Shown: positions 26,896-35,851, counted from the first letter of the stretch. The stretch is DNA of 64,000 bases from Bradyrhizobium retamae (GCF_001440415.1 NZ_LLYA01000112.1:124001-188000); one strand, 5' to 3'. Numbers and translations are program-made. Notes: generated by a model from the letters alone, not told the origin.

Positions 26896-27309
26896 TCAGA
26901 CTTCCTCGAAGCGGATCTTCTGCGCGCCCTTCCACAGCACGGTCTTGCCGAACGCGGTCAGGTTCTCCAGCCCCGAAGTCAGGGTGATGAAGTGGTTGCC
27001 GGCGAGCTGGCCCATCTTGCTCGCAAAGTGCACGCCGCCATAGGCCAGCAGGATTTCGGTCTCGCTGATGCCGCCGGGATAAAGAATGATCTGGCCGGGC
27101 GCGGGATAGCTGGTGTGGTTCTCGTAGGAGACGCCGAAATCGAGATCGCCGAGCGGCATCCAGACACCCTCGCCGCTCCAGCGGACATGGATCGCCTGGC
27201 TCTCGAACGGCATCGCCTTGCGAAAGGCAGCGACCGTCTTCGGCGCCAGTTGCTCCTCGAAACGGGCCTGGAAAGTAAATTCACCGGCACGGACAATCAG
27301 TTGGCTCAT
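26896..27309 (-). CDS. DUF3830 family protein (cyclophilin-like fold)
   Basis: A 137-residue protein of the DUF3830 group, small beta-rich proteins with a cyclophilin-like fold. Recognisable parts are FPF-type ATVAAFRKAMPFESQAIHVRWSG in outline, GDLDFGVSYENHTSYPAPGQ, ILYPGGISETEILLAYG and the helical end of the sequence. A good AGAAGAAGAG lies ahead of the ATG at 27309. It is the first gene of the allantoin operon, two bases ahead of allantoinase. The biochemical role is not known; the position suggests a function on a purine-ring intermediate. Confidence 0.85.
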   Translation of the reverse strand: MSQLIVRAGEFTFQARFEEQLAPKTVAAFRKAMPFESQAIHVRWSGEGVWMPLGDLDFGVSYENHTSYPAPGQIILYPGGISETEILLAYGGVHFASKMGQLAGNHFITLTSGLENLTAFGKTVLWKGAQKIRFEEV

Positions 27310-27442
27310 CGATCTCTTCTTCTGGATATAGGTGAGGACGTGGTTCAGCCGTATCCATTACAGCCCGAACAAGCGGACGCAAGGCCCCATTCGGCAGTTT
27401 CGGCGAGGACATCGGGCCCGGGAATTCGTCCCTGTGCAGGCG

Positions 27443-28585
27443 CTAGCTGTGGGCCCTTGCCGCCACCGGACTGGACCGCTTATCGCCGTGCTCGAAAGTG
27501 TCGCCGAAGTCGGCGAGCCGGGGCGATATCATGGCACGTTCGCGCGGGAAGGCTTCCGGCATCTCCTCGCGAATGGAGGTGAGCAGCTTTTCCCTGATCT
27601 CGCAGCGTAGATCCCAGGCTTGCGGCGCGGATCTGGCGCTGACCAGCGCCCGAAGCTCGATCGACCGCGGGCTGGCCTCGATCACCTGGAGATTGACCAC
27701 GGCGCCATCCCACAATTTGGACTCGCGCACGGCCTGTTCGAGCCGCTGCCTGATCCGCGAGACATCGGTGCAATAATCAACATGAAGCGTGATGGCCCCG
27801 ATCAGCGACTGGCTGTCGCGGGTCCAGTTCTGGAAGGGGCGCTCAATGAAGTAGGACAGCGGCACGACCATCCTGCGCCAGTCCCACAACCGGACCACGA
27901 CATAGGTCGAGGCGATGTCCTCGATCCACCCCCATTCATTCTCGATGATGACGGCGTCCTCGATCCGGATCGGTTGCGTGATCGCGATCTGAACGCCGGC
28001 GATGAGGTTGCTGAGCAAAGGCCTTGCGGCAAGGCCGACGATCAGGCCGGCCGCGCCGGCGGAGGCGAACAGGCTGACGCCGTACTGCTTGAAGGATTCG
28101 AAGGTCATCAGAGCCGTGGAAACGGCAATGATGACGATCAAGGTATCGATCACGCGCTTGAAGACACGCACCTGGGTGACGTGCTTGCGGGCGAGAAAAT
28201 TCTCGTCGGTATCGAGGCGGAAGCGCTGAAGATAGCGCGCGGCTCCCATGTCCACGGCGCGAACCGTGATCCATCCGATCAACGCGATCACGGCAACGAC
28301 GAAGAAGTGCCTGAGCTGTTCACGCAGCACGTCGTTCAAGGGCGCCAGCGGCAGCACCAGCGCCACGGCGACGAGACAAATTGCCAGCCGCGCCGGGCCG
28401 GAGACCCTTTGCAGAAACAGCGTCACGGCCGGCCACCGCATCCGCAGCGCGCGCTTGATGATTTTTGCGGCAATACCATACACGAACAGTGCCACAGCAA
28501 TGGCGCCGGCGACGAGGCCAAGCCCGACCAGCCATTGTGGCACCCAAGCAAACGCCTGTTCGGTCTTTGACAGAAGATCTTCCAT
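27443..28585 (-). CDS. Small-conductance mechanosensitive channel (MscS family)
   Basis: A 380-residue inner-membrane channel. There are about four to five hydrophobic helices, the last forming the pore helix GVSLFASAGAAGLIVGLAARPLLSN with the Gly/Ala pattern of MscS TM3. The beta domain follows (QPIRIEDAVIIENEWGWIEDI, YVVVRLWDWRRMVVPLSYF) and then the alpha/beta cytosolic domain. It opens under membrane tension to release solutes. The start at 28585 gives MEDLLSKTEQAF. It is separated from neighbours by more than 100 bases on each side and is probably transcribed on its own. Confidence 0.92.
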   Translation of the reverse strand: MEDLLSKTEQAFAWVPQWLVGLGLVAGAIAVALFVYGIAAKIIKRALRMRWPAVTLFLQRVSGPARLAICLVAVALVLPLAPLNDVLREQLRHFFVVAVIALIGWITVRAVDMGAARYLQRFRLDTDENFLARKHVTQVRVFKRVIDTLIVIIAVSTALMTFESFKQYGVSLFASAGAAGLIVGLAARPLLSNLIAGVQIAITQPIRIEDAVIIENEWGWIEDIASTYVVVRLWDWRRMVVPLSYFIERPFQNWTRDSQSLIGAITLHVDYCTDVSRIRQRLEQAVRESKLWDGAVVNLQVIEASPRSIELRALVSARSAPQAWDLRCEIREKLLTSIREEMPEAFPRERAMISPRLADFGDTFEHGDKRSSPVAARAHS

Positions 28586-28739
28586 GCCGGATTCCCACTG
28601 CGCAGCGTCGTTCGGCCGCTAACGCACGGATCCGTGCATTGGTCCCGCATCTGGCGCAGCGCAGCAATTCATCTAGCGCAGCGCGGAGATCGATCGGGGA
28701 ACTTTGGCGTGATGGCACGCGGTTGCGATGCGCGATGGC

Positions 28740-29531
28740 TCAGGATCCGCCGCGCCAGAATGCGGTCTGCAGGGGCAACTGGTGTTTGATCATCGCGACG
28801 CCATCGACCACCTTCAGGCAGCGCGCGGCGCAAGCTTGCATGAACTCGGTCCGGCGGGCGGCAATGATATCGAATACGGCGCAATCATCCGGCAGCCTCG
28901 CGGGATTCATCGGCAGGGCGTCCGTCTTGCGAAGCCCAAGCGAGGTGGCGTTGACGAGCAGGCCAGCGTCATCGAATCTTTCGTCGAGGCAGATCTCGAG
29001 ATCGGCGAAGCGGCTGCGAAGCTTTCGGGCGAGGATTTCGACCGGCCCTGGCGTTTCGTTCAGGATTCGCAGCCGCCTCACGCCTGCGGCAACCAGCGCG
29101 TGACAGATCGCGCGGCCGGCTCCCCCCGCCCCGATCACGACGCAGCGGCGGTCGGGATCGAATATCCCCTCCTCGCGCGCCGCATTCAGGAAACCGCCGC
29201 CATCGAAGGATTCGCCGACCAGCCGTCCACCGGGCTCGATCCGGATCGTGTTGACGACGCCTTCGAACTCTGCGGCCTGCCCGACCGCATCGCACAGCTC
29301 GAACGCCGCCGGCTTGTGCGGCATCGTGAGATTGAAGCCGGCGACGCTCGGCGATTTCGCGAGCGTGCGGATCGTTTCGGAAAGATGTTCCGGCGCGATA
29401 TCGAGCGGCACCATGTGCCAGTCCAGCCCTGCGCCTTGAAAGTAAGGCGTGTAGTGACGGGGCGCGCCGACATGGCCGGCCGGATGGGCAAAGATGAATA
29501 CAAATCGTGAAGCACCGGTCGGAAGCCGCAT
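28740..29531 (-). CDS. Shikimate dehydrogenase-like protein
   Basis: A 263-residue member of the AroE superfamily. The substrate domain retains the catalytic Lys in NLTMPHK and VVNTIRI, and the NAD(P) domain has VVIGAGGAGRAICHAL and LVNATSLGL. The usual G-x-NTDG-x-G segment is altered to GESFDGGGF, though the Asp is kept. The ATG at 29531 follows GTGAGAG and lies five bases after the stop of the sugar-type permease gene, so it belongs to that operon. This context suggests a catabolic oxidoreductase for a polyol acid such as quinate or shikimate, rather than the biosynthetic AroE. It could also be an aminoshikimate-type paralogue. Confidence 0.85.
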   Translation of the reverse strand: MRLPTGASRFVFIFAHPAGHVGAPRHYTPYFQGAGLDWHMVPLDIAPEHLSETIRTLAKSPSVAGFNLTMPHKPAAFELCDAVGQAAEFEGVVNTIRIEPGGRLVGESFDGGGFLNAAREEGIFDPDRRCVVIGAGGAGRAICHALVAAGVRRLRILNETPGPVEILARKLRSRFADLEICLDERFDDAGLLVNATSLGLRKTDALPMNPARLPDDCAVFDIIAARRTEFMQACAARCLKVVDGVAMIKHQLPLQTAFWRGGS

Positions 29532-29536
29532 CGCTC

Positions 29537-30376
29537 TCACCCTTTCACGGCGCCCGCCGTCAGCCCGCTTACCAGATAGCGGCGCACGGCAAGCGAAAAA
29601 ATCAGGACCGGCGCCATCACCAGCGAGCCGCCCGCGGCGATCTTGCCCCACTCCCATCCCTCGTAGTTCATGAAGTTGACCACGGCGACCGGCGCCGTGC
29701 GCGCATTGGTCCGCGTCAGGATCAGCGCAAAGAAGAAGTCGTTCCAGGCGTAGAGGAAGCACAGGATCGCGGTGGCGGCGATGCCGGGCGCGACCATCGG
29801 CAACACGATCTGGAGGAAGACGACCCGTGTCGACGCACCGTCGACCAGCGCGGCCTCTTCCAGCGACGACGGCACGGTTTCAAAAAACGGCTGCATCATC
29901 CAGATCACCAGCGGCAGGTTGAAGCTGGTGTAGACCAGCACCAGCCCGGTGACGGTGTCGAGCAGCCCGATCCAGCGATAGAACAGAAAGAACGGAATCG
30001 TGAACGCGATCGGTGGCGCCATTCGCGTCACCAGGATGGCGAAGCTGAGCGCGTGCTTTCCCCGCCCCGCCCATCGCGACAACGCGTAGGCCGCGGGCAC
30101 CCCGAGAACGAGGGCCAGCGCCGTGGAGAATGACGCACTCATCAGGCTGTTGACAAAGGAGGCCGCGAACGCGCCTTGCCAGAGCGACGCATAATTTTGC
30201 AGCGTCGGCGTGAAGATCAAGGGCGGCGGAAACTGCAGGATCAGGTCGTTGGACTTGAAGCTCATCTGCAAGAGCCAGAGGAACGGCGACAGCAGCACGA
30301 TGAGCGTCACGCCGATCGCAACGAGCCGGCGTGGGCTGGCCGAACGGCGGACCGGGCCACTCATGCCCCCACTCAT
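29537..30376 (-). CDS. Carbohydrate ABC transporter permease, MalG type
   Basis: A 279-residue permease with six hydrophobic segments. The first periplasmic part holds FPPPLIFTPTLQNYASLW, and the EAA loop reads EEAALVDGASTRVVFLQIVLP, the ATPase contact. The ATG at 30376 overlaps the stop of the MalF-type gene (ATGA). An upstream extension of this frame is not coding because it lies over the preceding gene. No ATPase gene is present in the operon. Confidence 0.93.
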   Translation of the reverse strand: MSGGMSGPVRRSASPRRLVAIGVTLIVLLSPFLWLLQMSFKSNDLILQFPPPLIFTPTLQNYASLWQGAFAASFVNSLMSASFSTALALVLGVPAAYALSRWAGRGKHALSFAILVTRMAPPIAFTIPFFLFYRWIGLLDTVTGLVLVYTSFNLPLVIWMMQPFFETVPSSLEEAALVDGASTRVVFLQIVLPMVAPGIAATAILCFLYAWNDFFFALILTRTNARTAPVAVVNFMNYEGWEWGKIAAGGSLVMAPVLIFSLAVRRYLVSGLTAGAVKG

Positions 30377-31272
30377 GCCATGGCCTCGCGGCGGCGGCCC
30401 ATCCACACCACACCGAGGCTGACCGCGACGACGAGCAGCAGCATCACGATCGTGACCGAACTGGAATAGCCGATTTCGTTGAAATCGAATGCGAGCAGAT
30501 AGGCATAATAGTTGGTCACCTCGGTGACGCTGCCCGGCCCGCCGCCGGTCAAGAGGAACACCAGCGGAAATGCCTTGACGCTGTCGATCAGGCGAAACAT
30601 GCCCGATATGACCAGGATCGGCGTGATGAAGGGCAGCGTGATGTAGAAGAAGATCTGTAGCCGGTTGGCGCCGTCGACCAGGGCGGCTTCGGAAAACTCC
30701 TCCGGAATGGTCTGCAGCGCGGCCAATACCATCAGGAAGGTGAAGGGCATCCATTCCCAGGTGTCGGCGATGATGATAGCGCTCAGCGCGAAATCGACGC
30801 TCGAAGTAAGCGACGGCATGGTCACGTTGAGCAGGCTTGCCGCGTAATAGAGCGGGCTGATGTCGGGCGTGTAGATCAGCTTCCAGATGATCGCCACGAC
30901 GATCGGCGGCAGCACCATCGGAATCAGAAACAGGGTGCGGGCGAATTCCACGACGCGCGACTGCGTGTGCAGCAATAGCGCCAACAGCATGCCGAACAGG
31001 ACCTGCAACAGCACGCCCCAGAACGACAGCTTGGCCTGCACCCATAGCGAATTGACGAAGCGCGGATCGCCGGGGAGCAGGAGATAGTTCCGCAAGGGCG
31101 AGCTGAAATCGGTCGACGATCCCGGATTGACCAGTTGGAATGGCGTCAGGCTGATCACGACAAGATAGATCGCAGGCAAACCTGCGATCACGAACAACAC
31201 GATCAGGCTCGGCGCCAGGGCCAGGCGATTGAAGCGGCGGCGCTCGGCGTCGACCAGTCCTTCTCCGCTCAA
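30373..31272 (-). CDS. Carbohydrate ABC transporter permease, MalF/UgpA type
   Basis: A 299-residue permease, first of the pair, starting with a short charged leader and then LALAPSLIVLFVIAGLPAIY. The EAA loop is EFSEAALVDGANRLQIFFYITLPF. About six membrane segments. It overlaps the binding-protein gene upstream (31269-31272) and the second permease downstream by four bases each, so the three are tightly coupled. Confidence 0.93.
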   Translation of the reverse strand: MSGEGLVDAERRRFNRLALAPSLIVLFVIAGLPAIYLVVISLTPFQLVNPGSSTDFSSPLRNYLLLPGDPRFVNSLWVQAKLSFWGVLLQVLFGMLLALLLHTQSRVVEFARTLFLIPMVLPPIVVAIIWKLIYTPDISPLYYAASLLNVTMPSLTSSVDFALSAIIIADTWEWMPFTFLMVLAALQTIPEEFSEAALVDGANRLQIFFYITLPFITPILVISGMFRLIDSVKAFPLVFLLTGGGPGSVTEVTNYYAYLLAFDFNEIGYSSSVTIVMLLLVVAVSLGVVWMGRRREAMA

Positions 31273-32633
31273 AGCGTGGTCCCGGCGCGGCGGAGATTGG
31301 CGACCGCCTGCTCCTGCGCTGCGTTCATCGCAGCTTGGGCTGCAAGCTGTCCTGTAGCCACCTGCTCGAACGCCTTGTTGAGGACATCGCCAACGATCGG
31401 GAACTCCTTCACCGTGCGATAGGCCATGTAGTTATCGCCCTTGGCCGGCAGCCCCAGAACTTCGAGATAGAGCGCGCCAAGGTCCTGGCCGTTGACCGTG
31501 TTCAGCTTGCGGTATTCCTCACTCTCGATCACGGATCTGCGGCAGACCGAGGAATGGCCGTGCTCCTTGACGAGCCGCATCGAGATTTCGGGGCTGAGCG
31601 CCCATTTGATGAATTCCCACGCCGCTTTCTTGTTCTTGGCGTGCTTGGGAATGCCGAGACCCTGGCTGTTGGCGGCCGGGTAGTCGTGCACAGGCCCGGC
31701 GGGCATCCTGACGACGCGGGAGGTATCTTTCACCTTGCTGTCGTTCGAGAGCAGGATCGGCGTAATCCAGGCGCTGGAATGAATGAAGATGTTGGAGCGG
31801 CCGGTCATGTGGGATTGCCGCGCCTGATCCTCGGTGTAGGTCAGCACGCCCTTCGGCGCGTAGTTCTTCAGAAGGTTCGCGTAATAATCAACGGCCTGAA
31901 CCGCTTCCGGCGAGTTCAGCGTCGGCATGATGTCGGCAGGCGGCTTGCGGAAGATGTTGCCGCCAAAACCCTGGATGTAAGGCGGCAGGCACCAGTGGTG
32001 GAGCTGGAAGCTGACGATGCCGTTGACGTTGTCGGTGCCGTTGATCTCGGTGCAGACCTGCTGCAATTCGGCAAAGGTCCTGGGAATTTTGAGGCCCTTT
32101 TTCTCCATCAGATCCATGCGCGACAGGCCCATCACCATGGCCCCGCCTTCCCAGGAATAACCGTAGGTGGCGCCCTTGGCGTCGCGGTAAGGCACCTGCG
32201 CGCCCTCGACGAAATCCTTCGGACTCCATTCCGCCGGCGTCAGGTTGGGATCGCCGGTGAACTCGTCGAGATTGGCCAGCAAGCCGGCCGCCACCCAGCG
32301 CGCGGCAAGGATGAAGGTGACGTTGACGAAATCGAACGCCGAGCCGCCCGAGGACAATTCGAGATTGGCCTGCTGGTTGTAGACCGGAAACGCCGAGAGT
32401 TGCAGATCAACCTTCATGCCGGTCTGCGCCTCGAACTCCGGGATGTAGTTCTGCAGCAGCGTGAAAAAGCGGTGCTGAAAGGACGCACCCCGCAGCGTGA
32501 CGCCGGCAAACGGTTTTGTTTGTGCAATGGCCGGCAGCGGAAATCCGGCCGCGCCGAGGGTGGCGGCGCCGGCCTGAAGCAGCGCTCGGCGGCTGAAGCC
32601 CGCGGATTTATGGCTCGAATTCTTCTTGGTCAT
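31269..32633 (-). CDS. Extracellular solute-binding protein, sugar (family 1) type
   Basis: A 454-residue periplasmic binding protein with a twin-arginine leader (FSRRALLQAGAATLGAAG, cut near AIAQ). Family segments are LLQNYIPEFEAQTGMKVDLQ, GYSWEGGAMVMGLSRMDLM and near the end KKAAWEFIKWALSPEISMRL. The ATG at 32633 follows GGGAGGTACC; an upstream extension over the promoter is excluded. It heads an operon with two permeases and a shikimate-dehydrogenase-like enzyme. Expression starts from a good promoter in the divergent region shared with a FadR-type regulator. The ligand is unknown: a sugar, polyol or cyclic polyol acid. Confidence 0.92.
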   Translation of the reverse strand: MTKKNSSHKSAGFSRRALLQAGAATLGAAGFPLPAIAQTKPFAGVTLRGASFQHRFFTLLQNYIPEFEAQTGMKVDLQLSAFPVYNQQANLELSSGGSAFDFVNVTFILAARWVAAGLLANLDEFTGDPNLTPAEWSPKDFVEGAQVPYRDAKGATYGYSWEGGAMVMGLSRMDLMEKKGLKIPRTFAELQQVCTEINGTDNVNGIVSFQLHHWCLPPYIQGFGGNIFRKPPADIMPTLNSPEAVQAVDYYANLLKNYAPKGVLTYTEDQARQSHMTGRSNIFIHSSAWITPILLSNDSKVKDTSRVVRMPAGPVHDYPAANSQGLGIPKHAKNKKAAWEFIKWALSPEISMRLVKEHGHSSVCRRSVIESEEYRKLNTVNGQDLGALYLEVLGLPAKGDNYMAYRTVKEFPIVGDVLNKAFEQVATGQLAAQAAMNAAQEQAVANLRRAGTTL

Positions 32634-32658
32634 GGTACCTCCCGACGGTCTTTTGGAT

Positions 32659-32687
32659 AATATGACCGACATAAAATGTGCTGTCAA
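32659..32687 (-). promoter_or_regulatory. Promoter of the sugar-type ABC operon
   Basis: On the minus strand TTGACA (32687-32682) and CATATT (32664-32659) are 17 bases apart, placing the transcript start about 20 bases before the ATG at 32633. Confidence 0.6.
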
Positions 32688-32727
32688 AAGGAGGCTTCTC
32701 TCGCGTACACTATTTTTAAGGTATGAA

Positions 32728-32757
32728 TTGACATCGCATCGCAATAAAGCAGACAAT
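32728..32757 (+). promoter_or_regulatory. Promoter of the FadR-type regulator gene
   Basis: TTGACA at 32728-32733 and GACAAT at 32752-32757 are separated by 18 bases. The transcript would begin near 32764, which rules out the earlier in-frame ATGs and supports the TTG start at 32785. Confidence 0.55.
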
Positions 32758-32784
32758 ATTATTTCAAGGCTTGAGGGTCCACGA

Positions 32785-33543
32785 TTGCCCAGGGACGTCG
32801 AATTCCGTCAGTCCAACACCCACGTCGCGCGGGAAATCGCCAAGCTCATCGTCTCCGGCACGTGGCAGGAGGGAAGCACGCTGCCGCGCGAGATCGAGCT
32901 CGCGTCGCAATTCTGCGTCAGCCGCACCTCGATCCGGGAATCGCTGTCCATCCTCAAGGCAAAGGGCTTGATTGCGGCGCGGCAGAAGGCCGGCACTCAT
33001 GTCCGCGAGCGGATGAACTGGAACATGTTGGATGCAGAGCTTCTGGAATGGACATGGGCGCTGCGTCCGACGGAAGAGTTCGCCCGCCAGCTCACACAGG
33101 TGCGCCGGATCGTCGAACCGGAGGCTTGCGCAATCTGTGCCGAGCGCGGCTCGGACGCCGACCTCGCCCGGATCGAACGGGCTTACCGGGAGATGGACGC
33201 CGCCGGAATGGACAGCCGCGCCTATTCCGAGCCCGACCTTCGCTTCCATCGCGGCATCCTGACGGCGACCGGCAACGACTTTCTGGTCGCATTCGGCGCC
33301 ACCGTCGAGGCGGCGCTGCGGATGTCGTTCGATCTCTCGACGCTGAACCCGGGCGCGCCGCGCAAGAGCCTGCCTTATCACCGCGCCATCCTCGACGAGA
33401 TCTGGGCGCGCAATCCCGACGGCGCGCGGCGCGCGATGCATCGCCTGATGGACCTGACCGAGCGCAACATTACCTCGGCGCTGTCACGCCGGCACGGCGA
33501 AGCGCTGGCGACAGCGGATGCCAGCCGTGAACACGACGCGTGA
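32785..33543 (+). CDS. GntR family regulator, FadR subfamily
   Basis: A 252-residue regulator. The winged helix is at about residues 10-75: VAREIAKLIVSGTWQEGSTLP, then CVSRTSIRESLSILKAKGLI. The all-helical FCD effector domain follows (DLRFHRGILTATGN carries metal-ligand-type Asp and His, and SLPYHRAILDEIWARNPDGA continues the pattern). The start is a TTG at 32785 with GAGGGT six bases upstream and a -35/-10 pair shortly before; earlier in-frame ATGs would precede the promoter and overlap the divergent gene. It most likely represses the divergent sugar-type ABC operon, responding to a carboxylate ligand. Confidence 0.88.
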   Translation: MPRDVEFRQSNTHVAREIAKLIVSGTWQEGSTLPREIELASQFCVSRTSIRESLSILKAKGLIAARQKAGTHVRERMNWNMLDAELLEWTWALRPTEEFARQLTQVRRIVEPEACAICAERGSDADLARIERAYREMDAAGMDSRAYSEPDLRFHRGILTATGNDFLVAFGATVEAALRMSFDLSTLNPGAPRKSLPYHRAILDEIWARNPDGARRAMHRLMDLTERNITSALSRRHGEALATADASREHDA

Positions 33544-33570
33544 CGGAACGGTCCTGGGGTCTTTTTTGAT

Positions 33571-33614
33571 GCGTTTTCTTCACGCGAACCGGTATCCACT
33601 TCGCTCGAAAACGC
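33571..33614. repeat. Intergenic palindromic repeat, family D
   Basis: GCGTTTTC (33571-33578) and GAAAACGC (33607-33614) flank a core that contains the inner near-palindrome CGCGAACCGGTATCCACTTCG. I know this kind of element from Bradyrhizobium intergenic regions; only one copy was noticed here. Confidence 0.6.
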
Positions 33615-33686
33615 TGCGGAACGCTTGCTTTCCCTTGGCCTTGCGCGTTTCATTCCGGTCAAACATCAGCGACCGGGGAAACGTCC

Positions 33687-34760
33687 ATGCCCGCAAGAAT
33701 CATCGGAATGATCGGCACCCAGCAGGAGGGCGTCGCGGTTCACCTGATCAAGGGACAGATATCGCGGCAATGGGTGGTCGATTTCACCCGGCTGCATGAG
33801 CAGTGGAATTATGATTCCGTCCTTGTCGGCTATTACGCCTCCGCCGCCGAAGGTTTTGCGATTGCACTCTATGCCGCCGATCACACCGAGCGGATCAAGT
33901 TCCTGATCGCGCACCGGCCGGGTTCGGTGGCCCCGGCGCTGGCGGCGCGGCAGGTCGCGACCTTCGACCAGCTCACGCAGGGGCGGATGTCGCTGCACAT
34001 CATCGCCGGTACCAGCGACCAGGATCAGGCCAGCGAAGGCGATTTCCTGCCCAAGAACGACCGCTATCGCCGCGCCGGCGAATATCTTGACGTAATGCGG
34101 AAGCTCTGGACCAGCGACAGCCCGATCGATCACAACGGCGAGTTCTACCGGGTTGAGGGTGGTTTCTCCGACATCAAGCCGTATCAGCAGCCTTACCCTT
34201 CCCTCTTCTTCGGCGGCTCATCCGAGGGTGCGCTGGAGATGGGCGCGAAGCATTGCGACGTGTTTGCGATCTTCGGCGAGCCGCTGAAGGAAACGCGGGA
34301 ACGGGTGCAGGATTTCCGGCGGCGCGCAGCCGCCTTCGGGCGCCAGGTCGGCTTCAACATGTCGCTGCGGCCGATCATGGCAGACAGCGAAGGCGCGGCG
34401 TGGGACAAGGCGAACGCGCTGCTGGCGGATGTCGAGCGCAAGATCGGTGCCGCGCCCCAGCCGACCAACCATTCCGCCGAACGCCTGCTCGGCTACGCCG
34501 CGCGCGGCGACGTCCATGACGAGCGCCTATGGATGGGGATTGCGCGTGCCACCGGTGCTCCCGGCAATACGTCATGCCTGGTCGGAACGCCCGAGCAGAT
34601 CGCGGCAGCAGTGCTGGAATATTACCGGCTCGGCATTCATTCCTTCTTGCTGCGCGGTTTCGAGAATCCGCACGACACGATGGCGATCGGGCGTGACTTG
34701 ATTCCACTCATCAAGCAAGGGGCGCTGGCGATCGACCGGCAGGCCGAAGCAGCCGAATAG
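33687..34760 (+). CDS. LLM class flavin-dependent monooxygenase, SsuD-like
   Basis: A 357-residue luciferase-like (TIM-barrel) monooxygenase using reduced FMN from a partner reductase. Typical segments: VLVGYYASAAEGFAIALYAA, KFLIAHRPGSVAPALAARQVATFDQLTQGR, IIAGTSDQDQASEGDF, RRAGEYLDVMRKLW, YPSLFFGGSSEGALEMGAKHCD and the ending SCLVGTPEQIAAAVLEYYRLGI. This pattern is that of alkanesulfonate monooxygenases. It is not accompanied by an SsuABC transporter or SsuE reductase in the window. It lies after the FadR-type regulator across a repeat and is probably a separate unit. The substrate could be a sulfonate or another small organic compound. Confidence 0.88.
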   Translation: MPARIIGMIGTQQEGVAVHLIKGQISRQWVVDFTRLHEQWNYDSVLVGYYASAAEGFAIALYAADHTERIKFLIAHRPGSVAPALAARQVATFDQLTQGRMSLHIIAGTSDQDQASEGDFLPKNDRYRRAGEYLDVMRKLWTSDSPIDHNGEFYRVEGGFSDIKPYQQPYPSLFFGGSSEGALEMGAKHCDVFAIFGEPLKETRERVQDFRRRAAAFGRQVGFNMSLRPIMADSEGAAWDKANALLADVERKIGAAPQPTNHSAERLLGYAARGDVHDERLWMGIARATGAPGNTSCLVGTPEQIAAAVLEYYRLGIHSFLLRGFENPHDTMAIGRDLIPLIKQGALAIDRQAEAAE

Positions 34761-34844
34761 AGCTCACCTCAAGTATCCGCAGGTACCTCAAGACACCGGC
34801 GCAAGGTCTTGGGACATGAAGAGAAAACCCATGAAAGAATTTGC

Positions 34845-35822
34845 ATGAAGGCGGTCGTTGTCGAGAACTACAATTCTAATGACGGTATCTCGATCAAGGA
34901 GATCGATACGCCCGGCCTCGCCGCGGGCGAAGTCCGCGTCAGGGTCGGCGCGGCGGCCGTCGGCTTCGTCGATGGCTTGAAGGTGCAGGGTCTCTATCAG
35001 ACCAAGGACCCGCTGCCGTTCGTGCCGGGAACAGAGTTTGCCGGAACGGTCGATGCCGTCGCTGGCAATATCGACGCGTTCAAGCCGGGCATGCCGGTGA
35101 TCGGCATGGCCCGTTCCGGCGCGCTGGCCGAATATATCTCGGTGCCGTCTGCGGCTCTCAAGCACCTGCCGCCGCAAGTTCCGCTCGAGGCTGGCGCGTC
35201 GTTTCAAGCCAACTATCTGACCGGGCTCTACGCGCTGGATGCCCGCGCGGCGCTGCGGGAAGGCGAGATATTGCTGGTGCTGGGCGCGGCCGGCGGCGTC
35301 GGCATCGCAGCCGTCCAGATCGGCAGACTGATGGGCGCGCGGGTGATCGCCGCGGTCTCGACGGCGGAAAAGCGCGACTTCGCGGTTCGTCACGGCGCCG
35401 ATCACACCATCGACTACACCCAGGCGGATTGGCGGGAGGCGCTGAAGGAATTGACCGGCGGGCATGGGCCGGATGTCATTTTCGATCCCGTCGGCGGTGA
35501 AGTCTCGCTGCAGGCGTTTCGCTCGATCGCCTGGCGCGGACGCCACCTCGTCGTCGGATTCGCCTCCGGCACCATTCCAGCGCTGGCGTTCAACCTGCCG
35601 CTGCTCAAGGGCGGCGCACTGCTCGGCGTCGACCTCGCCCAGATCCAGAAGCGCGAGCCGGAAACTCACGCCCGCCTGATGGCGCAATTATTCGACTGGC
35701 TGGCATCGGGAAAATTGCAGCCCGTGGTCGGCAGGATCGTGCCGTTCGAGAATTTCCGCGAGGCGTTCAAGACCATGCAGTCGCGGTCGGCGCTCGGCAA
35801 GATGATCGTGAAATTCGGCTGA
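34845..35822 (+). CDS. NADPH:quinone oxidoreductase-like MDR protein
   Basis: A 325-residue medium-chain dehydrogenase/reductase without zinc-site cysteines, hence of the quinone-oxidoreductase or enoyl-reductase branch. Visible: LPFVPGTEFAGTVDAV, the nucleotide loop VLGAAGGVGIAAVQIGRLMG, and VIFDPVGGE followed by RHLVVGFASGTIP. The ATG at 34845 gives the family-typical MKAVVVENY start; 12 further upstream codons have no ribosome site. It precedes the DUF2889 gene by about 30 bases on the same strand, so they are probably co-transcribed. Specific substrate unknown. Confidence 0.9.
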   Translation: MKAVVVENYNSNDGISIKEIDTPGLAAGEVRVRVGAAAVGFVDGLKVQGLYQTKDPLPFVPGTEFAGTVDAVAGNIDAFKPGMPVIGMARSGALAEYISVPSAALKHLPPQVPLEAGASFQANYLTGLYALDARAALREGEILLVLGAAGGVGIAAVQIGRLMGARVIAAVSTAEKRDFAVRHGADHTIDYTQADWREALKELTGGHGPDVIFDPVGGEVSLQAFRSIAWRGRHLVVGFASGTIPALAFNLPLLKGGALLGVDLAQIQKREPETHARLMAQLFDWLASGKLQPVVGRIVPFENFREAFKTMQSRSALGKMIVKFG

Positions 35823-35851
35823 AGCGACGCATCGAAGCAGGATACGGACTA

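Noticed and set aside
29532..29762. N-terminal extension of the shikimate-dehydrogenase-like frame
   Set aside because: The extension lies over the MalG-type permease gene and reads as low-complexity; the ATG at 29531 has a ribosome site and a family-typical start.
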